Positions 7,353-15,042 of a stretch of DNA of 64,000 nucleotides are shown here, in pieces (positions within the stretch are counted from its first letter, which is position 1; every line of letters begins with the position of its first letter). A program made the position numbers and the translations under genes. Source of the stretch: Paractinoplanes maris (GTDB taxonomy: Bacteria; Actinomycetota; Actinomycetes; Mycobacteriales; Micromonosporaceae). The DNA lies in NCBI RefSeq assembly GCF_023544465.1, contig NZ_JALPVL010000001.1:434001-498000 (forward strand), given 5' to 3'. Under the pieces are notes generated by a model, which worked only from the letters and a program-made list of their open reading frames with translations, was not told the DNA's origin and searched no databases.

Positions 7353-8812
7353 TCGTCCGCCTCGATGGTGTGCGGCACGAAGAAGCTGGTGTCGTTGGTC
7401 ACCAGACCCTGGGTGCCGAGACCCTCGCGGATGCCCATGCCGGCCGGCTCGCCGTCGATCAGCCATGAGCCGATCACCGGGTGGACTGTGCCCTCGAGGC
7501 CCTCGAAGGACGGCAGCTCGCACAACTCCTGCACGATGAAGCGCCCGTCCGATCCGTACTCGGAAGGGTTTTCGACGATCGTCTGCCCGTCGCGCACCAG
7601 GGTGACCGAACCGCCCTCGCGGCCCCAGATCGGCTTCTTGGCGTAGCTGGTCAGCGAGGCGGCCTTGGAGGACTCGGCGAAGTAGGCCGGGAGCAGGTAT
7701 TTGCTGCGCTCGGGGTGGTCACCGAAGAGCATCCACAGCACCGGCAGCAGGGCTTTGTTGCCGAGCAGCGCGGCTTTGTAGGGCGGCTCGATCCAGACCG
7801 TGCCGTGCTTGGTGGGGTCGGCCATGTTGCGGAAGAAGGCTTTGCCGCCCTCCTCCGACCAGAACCACTCCCAGGGATAGAGCATGAAGATGATGTCGAT
7901 CGGCTCGGCCTGGTGCTCCTTGCCCGGGGCGGGCACGAAGACCACCCGGTCGCCGGCCACGTCCCAGCCGATCTGGCTCATCGCGATCAGCTCGACCGGG
8001 TAACCGGCCTCCTCGGCCGTGGCCATCAGGTAGGCGACGTTCATCCGGTCCTCGCCGGTGCGCTCGGACGTCTCGTAGGCGAAGAAGATCTTCGGCTTCT
8101 CGGGCAGCCAGGTGCGGGCCTCGCGCAGCTTGCCGATGTTGCGCCGCCAGGCGCCCGGGTCGCCGGGCTCGCCGGGAGCCGCGGGCCAGCCGGCCAGGCG
8201 GTCGTGGATCGAGTTCCACTGGCGCCACGGGTGCTTGGTCAGGTTGGTCTGGTCGGCCCAGTGCCACTGGATGACCGCGCTCTCGACCAGGGCGGTGGGC
8301 GTCTGCGCGTTGAACTCGAGAAGCTTGGGCGTGCTGCCGGCGCCGTTGTACCAGAGGTCGAAACGGCCGTAGACGCTCGGTGAGTAGTCCGGCGTCTCCA
8401 TCGGCAGACGCATCTCGGGGTCTTTGTCGTAGTGCGTCCACGTCTCGGCGTCACCGTCGAACCAGGTCCGGATGATCTGCTCGTGGGCGAACTCCGGGAT
8501 GCCGATCTTGGCGAGGTAACACGTCGAGGGGTTGCAGACGGACGCGAAATAGCCGTCCTTGCGGCCCTGGACCGTGTGGCGCGGGCACTGCTTCACCATC
8601 CAGTCGCCGGCCTCGAGGCTCATCTCGAAGAGCGCCGCCGTGGCCGTCTCGAGCTCCTCGATCTCGGCTGCGGTGAAGTCGTAGAACGGCCCCTCCTGCC
8701 AGTACGACACCATCGTGCCGTCGGGCAGCTCGGTGTCGTTGTAGGTCAGCCCGAGACTGAAGTTGGTGAGCTTCCAGCCGTCGCGGATCGGACCGTGCGG
8801 GATACGGCGCAC
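7349..8812 (-). CDS. Glutathionylspermidine synthase-like ATP-grasp protein (YgiC/YjfC family)
   Basis: The 487-residue protein matches the GSP-synthase fold. It starts with the MRRIPHGPIRDGWK segment, has the conserved LEFNAQTPTALVESAVIQW motif at about 155-175, and has the ATP-grasp C-terminal half with KKPIWGREGGSVTLV and a SWLIDGEPAGMGIREG end. The family ligates an amine to a carboxylate using ATP, but YgiC-type members lack a proven substrate. Actinobacteria normally make mycothiol, so a glutathionylspermidine product is unlikely. The GTG start sits 2 bp after the YgiB-like gene, the same pairing as ygiB-ygiC in enterobacteria. Confidence 0.88.
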   Translation of the reverse strand: MRRIPHGPIRDGWKLTNFSLGLTYNDTELPDGTMVSYWQEGPFYDFTAAEIEELETATAALFEMSLEAGDWMVKQCPRHTVQGRKDGYFASVCNPSTCYLAKIGIPEFAHEQIIRTWFDGDAETWTHYDKDPEMRLPMETPDYSPSVYGRFDLWYNGAGSTPKLLEFNAQTPTALVESAVIQWHWADQTNLTKHPWRQWNSIHDRLAGWPAAPGEPGDPGAWRRNIGKLREARTWLPEKPKIFFAYETSERTGEDRMNVAYLMATAEEAGYPVELIAMSQIGWDVAGDRVVFVPAPGKEHQAEPIDIIFMLYPWEWFWSEEGGKAFFRNMADPTKHGTVWIEPPYKAALLGNKALLPVLWMLFGDHPERSKYLLPAYFAESSKAASLTSYAKKPIWGREGGSVTLVRDGQTIVENPSEYGSDGRFIVQELCELPSFEGLEGTVHPVIGSWLIDGEPAGMGIREGLGTQGLVTNDTSFFVPHTIEADD

Positions 8813-8814
8813 GC

Positions 8815-9237
8815 TCAGCCGCCCGAGCTCTTGCCGGAACCGCGGGCGGCACCGCCCTTACCCACCACGCTGGTCTTCACCGTGCCGTTGCTGATCTTGC
8901 CGGAGGCGGGCAGCCCGAAGGACTGCCGCGCGGCCCGGTCGTTGTAGGCGAACCTGTTGCCCCCGGCCGGCAGCACGCTGCCGACCGGGTAGCCCGGCCG
9001 GAAGGCCGACGAATACCAGATGAAGAAGGGCAGAGCGCCGAGACCGGAGCCGCCGTTGTTGTCGTTGTCGTCGCAGTAATCCTCGTCGACGACCGTGCCG
9101 TTGGCGTCGGCGCAGTAAAAACTGGCGTCCTGGTAGTCGTCGTCGTTGTCGCACGCCGCCGCACCGCCCGCCGCCAGGAGCAAGAACGTGCTGGTCAGCG
9201 ACACACTGCGCGAGCTCATGCGTCGGTTCATCATCAT
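8815..9237 (-). CDS. YgiB-like (DUF1190-like) putative lipoprotein
   Basis: From the first of three adjacent ATGs (9237), preceded by GGGAGG, the protein has 140 residues. An N-terminal hydrophobic signal ends at GAAAC (Cys29), a weak lipobox. The mature start is very acidic (CDNDDDYQDASFYCAD). A region with four more Cys follows, then FFIWYSS and a Gly/Ser-rich basic tail. E. coli YgiB is a similar small envelope lipoprotein encoded beside YgiC. The assignment rests on this pairing, size and composition rather than strong motif identity. It is probably exported and acts with the ATP-grasp enzyme in an unknown pathway. Confidence 0.75.
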   Translation of the reverse strand: MMMNRRMSSRSVSLTSTFLLLAAGGAAACDNDDDYQDASFYCADANGTVVDEDYCDDNDNNGGSGLGALPFFIWYSSAFRPGYPVGSVLPAGGNRFAYNDRAARQSFGLPASGKISNGTVKTSVVGKGGAARGSGKSSGG

Positions 9238-9267
9238 ATATTTGTAGCGCCTCCCAGCAACCACCGG

Positions 9268-10032
9268 CTACGCCCGGGGCCCTCCAGCAACATAGATGAC
9301 CTGACCCGAGACGAAGCCGGCACCCTCGCTGACGAGGAAGGATACGGTGTTGGCGACGTCCTCGGGGCGACCCGCCCGGCCAACGGGAATCTGAGCGACC
9401 GCGGCCTTCTCGAACTGGGCGAAATCGACACCGACCCGGGCCGCCGTGGCCGCCGTCATGTCGGTGACGATGAAACCGGGAGCGACCGCGTTGGCCGTGA
9501 TGCCGAACCGGCCCAGCTCGATCGCCAGGGTCTTGGTGAAGCCCTGGAGACCCGCCTTGGCCGCCGCGTAGTTGGCCTGACCGCGGTTGCCGAGTGCGGA
9601 GGTGCTGGAGAGGCTGACGATGCGGCCCCAGCCGGCGTCGACCATGTGCTTCTGCACCGCGCGGCTGAACAGGAACGCGCCGCGCAGGTGGACCGCCATC
9701 ACGGTCTCCCAGTCGTCGTCGGTCATCTTGAAGAGCAGGTTGTCGCGCAGGACGCCGGCGTTGTTGACCAGCACGGTCGGCGCGCCCAGCTCGGCCGCGA
9801 CCCGATCGATGGCGGTGTTGACCTGGATCGCGTCGGAGACGTCCGCCCCCACCGCGAGGGCGGTGCCGCCCGCGTCGTGGATCGCGGTCACCGTGTTGGC
9901 GCAAGCACCCTCGTCGAGGTCGACGACCGCCACGGCCATGCCGTCGGCGGCGAGCTTGCGGGCGGTGGCCTCACCGATGCCGCGGGCGGCTCCGGTGACG
10001 ATGGCTACGCGGGTGGGGGCGGACTGCGACAC
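9268..10032 (-). CDS. Short-chain dehydrogenase, FabG-like 3-oxoacyl reductase
   Basis: The 254-residue classical SDR has the cofactor loop TGAARGIG at 13-20, NNAG near 90-93, the catalytic Ser in SLSSTSALG, and YAAAK with the Tyr/Lys pair. It ends in the usual VSGQVIYVAGG. The acidic residue after the second strand (VVDLDEG) favours NAD(H) over NADP(H). It reduces a 3-oxoacyl thioester or oxidises a secondary alcohol. Absence of fatty acid synthase genes nearby argues against a housekeeping FabG. The GTG start at 10032 has CCGGAGG upstream. Confidence 0.92.
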   Translation of the reverse strand: MSQSAPTRVAIVTGAARGIGEATARKLAADGMAVAVVDLDEGACANTVTAIHDAGGTALAVGADVSDAIQVNTAIDRVAAELGAPTVLVNNAGVLRDNLLFKMTDDDWETVMAVHLRGAFLFSRAVQKHMVDAGWGRIVSLSSTSALGNRGQANYAAAKAGLQGFTKTLAIELGRFGITANAVAPGFIVTDMTAATAARVGVDFAQFEKAAVAQIPVGRAGRPEDVANTVSFLVSEGAGFVSGQVIYVAGGPRA

Positions 10033-10097
10033 TACGGCCTCCGGCTGAGTTAACTAACGGCGTAAGTTTTAGGCTCGGAGTGCACAATAACCCGCGA

Positions 10098-11744
10098 TCA
10101 CGGCGTACGCCGCAGGCGGATCCACCGGTATCCGTAACCGGCCACCTCGACCTTGCCGAAATCGCCCAACTCCGGATATTCCTGGTCGGCCAGGACATCG
10201 TTGGGCAGATCCGCCTCGGCGGCGAGCGAACTGAGATCGAGGGTGACCGTCTCGGTGCCCAGGTTGTGCACGAAGACCATCGTGCCGGTCTCGCCGTCCG
10301 CCCGGTGGACCAACACACTGGTCGGGGCCGGAATATCGACATGCGTGCAGCTGCCGGTGCCGACCTCGGGGGCCTCGCGGAGGGTCCGGATCATGCGCTC
10401 GAACCAGGACAGCAGCGACTGCGGGTTGTGCCGCTGGTGGGTGACGTTGACCGTCTCCCAGCCGTAGTCGCCGCCGGTGATCGCCGGGCGCACCAGGTCG
10501 CCGGCCTTGGCGCTGGAGAAGCCGCCGTTGGGCTGCAGCGACCACTGCATGGGCGTCCGGATCGCGTTGCGCCCCTTCTGGGTGAGGTCGTCACCCATGC
10601 CGATCTCCTCGCCGTACCGCAGCACCGGAGTGCCCCGCAGGGTGAACTGCAAGGAGTAGGCCAGCTCGATGTGCCGGCGGTCGTTGCCGAGCATCGGAGC
10701 CAGCCGCCGCCGGATGCCCCGGCTGTAGAGCTGCATGTCTTCATCGGGCCCGAACTTGGCGAACACCTCGGAGCGCTGCTCGGCGGTCAGCCGGGACAGG
10801 TCGATCTCGTCGTGGTTGCGCAGGAAGGTGGCCCACTGGCCGCCCGGGGGCAGCTTGGGGGTGTCCTTCAGGCCGTCGATGATCGGCTCGGCGTCCTCGC
10901 GGGCCAGGGCCAGGATCAGCCGGCCGTTGAGCATGAAGTCGAACAGCATGTGGATGCGGTTGTTCGACCCACCACCGTCGCCGAAGAACTTCACCAGCTC
11001 ATCGGGCTCGACGTTCGCCTCGGCCAGCAGCACCGCGTCGGCCTTGCGCCACTGCACGTGCTGCCGCAGGTCGGTGAGGAAGTCGAGGTCCTTGGGCGAG
11101 TTGGGGTTGCCCGGCTCGGTCTGCTCGATGATGAACGGCACCGCGTCCATGCGGAACCCGGAGACGCCCAGCTGCAGCCAGAACGCGCAGATCTTCTTGA
11201 TCTCCTCGCGGACGGCCGGATTGTTGATGTTGAGGTCGGGCTGGAACTTGTAGAACCGGTGGTAATACCAGGATTTCGCCGTGCGGTCGTAGGTCCAGGT
11301 CTCGTCCTGCTCGCCGGGGAAGACCATGCCCTGCTTGCGGTCGGCGGGCTCGGTGTCGGACCAGACATACCAGTCACGGTATGGCGAATCGGGTGACGAC
11401 CGGGCCGACTGGAACCACGGGTGCTGGTCGGAGGTGTGGTTGACAACCAGGTCGATGATCACCTTGATGCCCAGGTTTCCCGCCTGGTGCAGCAGCTCGG
11501 CGACGTCACCGAGGTTGCCGAAGCGCGGGTCGACGTTGTAGAAGTCGGTCACGTCGTAACCGTCGTCCCGGTCGGGCGTCGGGTGGATGGGGTTGAGCCA
11601 CAAGCAGTTCACCCCGAGCCGGGCCAGATAGTCGAGCCTTCCGATCAGCCCGCGAATGTCACCGCACCCGTCGCCGTTCGAGTCGGCGAACGTGTCGATG
11701 TCGGCGCAATAAACAACGGCTTTCCGATACCACCGGTCAGTCAT
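10098..11744 (-). CDS. GH13 alpha-glucosidase / trehalose synthase-like enzyme
   Basis: The 548-residue GH13 protein starts WYRKAVVYCADIDTFADSNGDG. Catalytic residues are visible: nucleophile Asp200 in GFRMDAV, acid/base Glu242 in LLAEANV, and transition-state Asp312 in FLRNHDEID. The C-terminal beta-domain ends in GYRWIRL. It is closest in layout to maltose-trehalose isomerases (TreS), but the family also contains alpha-glucosidases. No signal peptide is seen, so it acts in the cytoplasm on maltose, trehalose or short alpha-glucans. No other trehalose or glycogen gene lies in the window. Confidence 0.9.
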   Translation of the reverse strand: MTDRWYRKAVVYCADIDTFADSNGDGCGDIRGLIGRLDYLARLGVNCLWLNPIHPTPDRDDGYDVTDFYNVDPRFGNLGDVAELLHQAGNLGIKVIIDLVVNHTSDQHPWFQSARSSPDSPYRDWYVWSDTEPADRKQGMVFPGEQDETWTYDRTAKSWYYHRFYKFQPDLNINNPAVREEIKKICAFWLQLGVSGFRMDAVPFIIEQTEPGNPNSPKDLDFLTDLRQHVQWRKADAVLLAEANVEPDELVKFFGDGGGSNNRIHMLFDFMLNGRLILALAREDAEPIIDGLKDTPKLPPGGQWATFLRNHDEIDLSRLTAEQRSEVFAKFGPDEDMQLYSRGIRRRLAPMLGNDRRHIELAYSLQFTLRGTPVLRYGEEIGMGDDLTQKGRNAIRTPMQWSLQPNGGFSSAKAGDLVRPAITGGDYGWETVNVTHQRHNPQSLLSWFERMIRTLREAPEVGTGSCTHVDIPAPTSVLVHRADGETGTMVFVHNLGTETVTLDLSSLAAEADLPNDVLADQEYPELGDFGKVEVAGYGYRWIRLRRTP

Positions 11745-11786
11745 GTCCCTCTACTTCACCGTGGCCTCGCCGGGCCAAACCGCCGA

Positions 11787-12707
11787 TCAGCGCGTCGCCG
11801 CCGCCGTCACCCGGCCGCGGCGGTCGAGAACGGACGCTCCCACGAAGGCCATCGCCGGCACCAGCACGAGCACCGCCCACTGCAGCGGGCTGATCATGCG
11901 GGTGGACTCGGGGTGACCCATGTTGTAGACGATGAGCTCGCCGAAACCGAACTCGACCACCGGCACCGTCGCGATCACCGGGGCCGCCCAGCACAGGAGC
12001 CGGGCACGCAGTCGCGGCTCCTGCCGGAAAATGGCCACCGCCGCCAGCACCGCCGCGAACAGGACCAGGATCCACTGCAGGTCATAGGCTCCGAACTGAC
12101 TGACGGGGGCCAGCACCGTCCCCAGGACAAGAACCACCCCGCCGGCCACGACCCACAGCGAGCCTTTCGGCCGGACGGCACCCCGATCGGCGATCAGTCC
12201 GGCGATCAGCACCAGGGCCGCGGAGACGATCAGCCAGTAGGCATACAACACCGTGGCCGGAGTGTCCACGTAGGAACGCGCCGGCACCAGGATCTCGCCG
12301 GCCAGCCCGGCCGCGGCGCCGGCCACACCGAGCAGGCGCCGGCCGAGGAGGGCGGCCACCAGCACGACACCCCAGGCCGCCAACCGCAGCGAGCTGGTCA
12401 CCTCGAGGTATTGCCAGCCGACCTCGTCGAAGTGGCGGACCGTGACGAACAGCTCGCCGGTGACACGGCGCAGCGCGACCGCGAAGAGCAGGATCGCCCC
12501 GAAGATCTGCACCACCCGGGCGGCCCGGCTCTCCCCGGCCCACAAGCCGCGGAAGTGCGCGGCGACCGCGCCGCGGGCGACGTCGGCCACCTGGGTGAGG
12601 CCGGGACGTGGGTCGGCCATCAGGACGCCGAGCATCTCCTCGCCATACTCCTGGCGGAAGTCGCGCGGGTAGAGCGCGAGCAGGCGGCGATAGCGGATCT
12701 CGGTCAC
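11787..12707 (-). CDS. Multi-pass membrane protein in a PadR unit
   Basis: The 306-residue protein has a cytoplasmic N-terminus beginning RYRRLLALYPRDFRQEYGEEMLGVL. This is typical of proteins that sit behind PadR-family regulators in actinobacteria. Roughly seven hydrophobic segments follow. The GTG start overlaps the padR stop in a GTGA, so the regulator and membrane protein form one transcript. The function of this protein type is unknown; some are next to permeases. The regulator most likely controls this gene through the palindrome at 13046-13066. Confidence 0.85.
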   Translation of the reverse strand: MTEIRYRRLLALYPRDFRQEYGEEMLGVLMADPRPGLTQVADVARGAVAAHFRGLWAGESRAARVVQIFGAILLFAVALRRVTGELFVTVRHFDEVGWQYLEVTSSLRLAAWGVVLVAALLGRRLLGVAGAAAGLAGEILVPARSYVDTPATVLYAYWLIVSAALVLIAGLIADRGAVRPKGSLWVVAGGVVLVLGTVLAPVSQFGAYDLQWILVLFAAVLAAVAIFRQEPRLRARLLCWAAPVIATVPVVEFGFGELIVYNMGHPESTRMISPLQWAVLVLVPAMAFVGASVLDRRGRVTAAATR

Positions 12708-13036
12708 GCGGTGGCTCCCCCGAAGTCGGCGCGGCGGGCACGCAGCCGCCGCTCAGCGATGGTGGCCTGCTCCCGCAGGCGGTCGGTCTCGGTCGCGAGG
12801 CTCTGCTCGCCGGCCGCGGTGAGCCGGTAGTAACGCCGCAGGCGGGACTGGACGACCTCTTCCCGATCGACCTCGATCAGGCCCTCACCCCGCAGCCGGT
12901 CGAGCGCGGCATAGAGCGTGCCGGCCCGCAGACGGACCCGCCCGCCGGTGATCCGCTCGACGTCCTCGATCACGGCATAACCGTGCTGGGACTCACCGGC
13001 GAGCGCGGTGAGGATCAGGAAGGTCGGCTCATTCAC
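12704..13036 (-). CDS. PadR-family transcriptional regulator
   Basis: The 110-residue winged-helix protein contains the PadR core: ILTALAGESQHGYAVIEDVE, then the wing RAGTLYAALDRLRGEGLI and RRYYRLTAAGEQSL, and a short C-terminal dimerisation helix. PadR proteins repress one or a few nearby genes and respond to small molecules or membrane stress. The GTG start lies 9 bp from a 21-bp near-perfect palindrome that probably serves as its own operator. It is translationally coupled to the membrane protein downstream. Confidence 0.93.
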   Translation of the reverse strand: MNEPTFLILTALAGESQHGYAVIEDVERITGGRVRLRAGTLYAALDRLRGEGLIEVDREEVVQSRLRRYYRLTAAGEQSLATETDRLREQATIAERRLRARRADFGGATA

Positions 13037-13045
13037 GCCGGAAGC

Positions 13046-13066
13046 ATATACCGACGGTCGGCATAT
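13046..13066. promoter_or_regulatory. Predicted PadR operator (21-bp inverted repeat)
   Basis: ATATACCGAC and GTCGGCATAT flank one central G. The arms are inverted with 9 of 10 positions complementary. The site lies just before the padR start and 51 bp before the divergent dedA start, so it could repress both. Confidence 0.6.
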
Positions 13067-13116
13067 TCAAGGCCGCGCTTCAGGTTGGTTTCAGATTCGC
13101 CGGGTAGGAAGGGGCG

Positions 13117-13785
13117 ATGGCAGAGTCGGGTCTGAGTCAGCAAGGCGGGCTGACAGGGTGGGTGGCGTCCGTCATCGAGTCGCTGGGCGAGCTCGGCGTC
13201 GGCCTGCTCGTCGCCCTGGAAAACGTGATTCCGCCGATCCCCAGCGAGATCGTGCTGTCCCTGGGTGGTTATCTGGCGAGCGAGGGCCGGGTCAACCTGG
13301 CTCTGGTCTTCGTCGCCGCCACCGCCGGCTCGGTCGGCGGCGCGTTGTTGCTCTACTGGCTCGGCTACGGCCTGGGCGAGGAAAGGCTGCGGCGCTGGCT
13401 CGACCGCATCCCCCTGGTCGACGCCGACGACCTCGACAAGGCCGACACCTGGTTCGAGCGGCACGCCAAAGCGGCGGTCCTGTTCGGGCGGTGCGCGCCG
13501 GTCGTCCGCAGCCTGATCTCGATCCCGGCCGGCGCCAACCACATGCCGCTCGGCCAGTTCGCGATCTTCACCACGATCGGCAGCGGTGTCTGGAACGCCA
13601 TCTTTGTCGGCGGCGGCTACGCGCTCGGCTCGCGCTGGCAGGACCTGGAGAAATACAGCCAATACTTCGACTACGCGATCTGGGCGCTGCTCGTGCTCTC
13701 GATCGGCAGCTGGGTCGTCAAAAAGGTGCGCAAAAGGCGACGCGCGGCCGCTGGACGGAGCGGCCGCGCGTCTAGTGAGCGATAG
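13117..13785 (+). CDS. DedA-family membrane protein
   Basis: The 222-residue protein has the DedA / SNARE-associated fold. It shows the conserved ENVIPPIPSEIVL near residues 35-47, the F/Y-x-GRxxPxxR-type motif as LFGRCAPVVRSLISIPAGA, and a C-terminal transmembrane helix. DedA proteins are proposed flippases for undecaprenyl phosphate or phospholipids. The N-terminal region has a re-entrant segment before the first full helix. AGGAAGGGG precedes the ATG. A strong hairpin is built into the last codons of the gene. Confidence 0.92.
   Translation: MAESGLSQQGGLTGWVASVIESLGELGVGLLVALENVIPPIPSEIVLSLGGYLASEGRVNLALVFVAATAGSVGGALLLYWLGYGLGEERLRRWLDRIPLVDADDLDKADTWFERHAKAAVLFGRCAPVVRSLISIPAGANHMPLGQFAIFTTIGSGVWNAIFVGGGYALGSRWQDLEKYSQYFDYAIWALLVLSIGSWVVKKVRKRRRAAAGRSGRASSER
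13741..13770. terminator. Bidirectional hairpin between convergent dedA and chitinase genes
   Basis: A perfect 12-bp stem (CGCGCGGCCGCT / AGCGGCCGCGCG) with loop GGACGG ends 15 bp before the dedA stop codon and 20 bp from the end of the convergent GH18 gene. No U-tract follows, as is common in actinobacteria. Confidence 0.65.
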
Positions 13786-13790
13786 ATCTT

Positions 13791-15008
13791 CTAGAAACCG
13801 GCGCTGATCCTCGTGAAAGCCCAGTCGGCCTGCGCGATGCCGGAGCAGTTGGAGACCACGCCGCCACCGGCGCAGCCGCGGTCGCGGTTGACCGCCCAGA
13901 AGGTGAAGCGCGACAGGTTCTTGCTCTTCGCGTAATCGCGGATCCGGGTCCACGTCTCCACGCTGGTGAGCTCCTGCTGGTCGGAGAGACCGTTCATGCC
14001 CGAGATGCCGACGTGGGAGTAGGCCTGCGCGTCGGTGTAGCCGAAGGTGGTCTTCAGCAGGTTCTTCAGGCCCTCGGTGGCGCCCACGGTCGAGCCGTAC
14101 ATGTCGGCACCGCCGCTGAAGTCGAACGGCATCTGGGTGAAGATGTCGATGTTCGCGTTGAGCGCCTTGGCCTGCTGCACGAGCCGGGTGCCGTAGTAGT
14201 TCGGGCCGGTCGGCGAGGTGCCGAAGGTCAGGATCGTCTTCACCGACGGGTTCTTCTGCTTGACGATCTTCAGCGCGTTCAGCACCCGGTCCTGCACGAC
14301 GGTGTTCTCGAACTCGTCGGAGTTCTCGATGTCGATGTCGATGGACTTCAGCTGGAACGCGTCGATGATCTTCTGGTACGCGCCGGCCAGCGCCTCGGGC
14401 GTCGAGCAGTTCGGGCCGAGCTTGTTGCCGCTCCACCCGCCGACCGACGGCACGATGTCGATGCCGGCCGCCCGGGCCTGGGCGATGTAGCTGGCGTGCA
14501 CGCCGCCGGTCAGGCCGCTCTCGCCGTCCCAGGCCGGGTTGCAGCCGTTGCCGGCGAGCACGAAGGCGATGGTGAACGCCTTGACGCCGGTGCCGGCGAG
14601 CGCCGACGGGGCCGGCGGGTTGCCCCAGCCCGGGTAGACGTACGGCGCGGACACCATCTTGGTGCCGGTCGACGGCGGCGTGGTCGGGGGGTTGGTCGGC
14701 GGCGTGGTGGTGGGCGGGTTCGTCGGCGGCGTGGTGGTGGGCGGCGTGGTGCCACCGCAGACACCGCCGTCGGCCCAGACGTCCCACTGTCCACTGTGGG
14801 TAGCCGGTGCCTCGTTCTGGGTCCACCACTTGGCGGTGTAGTTGTGGCCGTTCTGCGAGGCGCTGTTGTCCTTGACGTAGACGGCGCTCGAGCTCCACGC
14901 GGGGGCACAGGCGGCGGCCGCGTTCGAGGTGGCCATCGGCAGCACCGCGGCAGCCGTACCGGCGGCGGCGACCGTGCCGAGGATGAGCAACTTCCTGCTC
15001 AGTTTCAC
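13791..15008 (-). CDS. Secreted GH18-type protein with N-terminal chitin-binding module
   Basis: The 405-residue protein has a signal peptide ending near residue 33 and a CBM5/12-type module at 34-86 (ACAPAWSSSAVYV, KWWTQNE, SGQWDVW). A Pro-Thr linker at 87-115 is followed by a GH18-like barrel. The catalytic strand reads SIDIDIEN (222-229), so Asp224, Asp226 and Glu228 of the DxDxE motif are present. The usual DG two positions earlier is replaced by Lys-Ser. It should bind and may cleave chitin, or may be a divergent hydrolase. Its start is 34 bp after the other GH18 gene, so the two are probably one operon. Confidence 0.88.
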   Translation of the reverse strand: MKLSRKLLILGTVAAAGTAAAVLPMATSNAAAACAPAWSSSAVYVKDNSASQNGHNYTAKWWTQNEAPATHSGQWDVWADGGVCGGTTPPTTTPPTNPPTTTPPTNPPTTPPSTGTKMVSAPYVYPGWGNPPAPSALAGTGVKAFTIAFVLAGNGCNPAWDGESGLTGGVHASYIAQARAAGIDIVPSVGGWSGNKLGPNCSTPEALAGAYQKIIDAFQLKSIDIDIENSDEFENTVVQDRVLNALKIVKQKNPSVKTILTFGTSPTGPNYYGTRLVQQAKALNANIDIFTQMPFDFSGGADMYGSTVGATEGLKNLLKTTFGYTDAQAYSHVGISGMNGLSDQQELTSVETWTRIRDYAKSKNLSRFTFWAVNRDRGCAGGGVVSNCSGIAQADWAFTRISAGF

Positions 15009-15042
15009 GGGGGATTCTCCTGCTGAGGGGGGTGGGGGTGGA

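Noticed and set aside
14650..14755. GC-rich periodic sequence in the chitinase linker, CRISPR-like at a glance
   Set aside because: It encodes the Pro-Thr linker in frame; no unique spacers between repeats. The linkers near 15950-16070 and 34920-35040 are the same.
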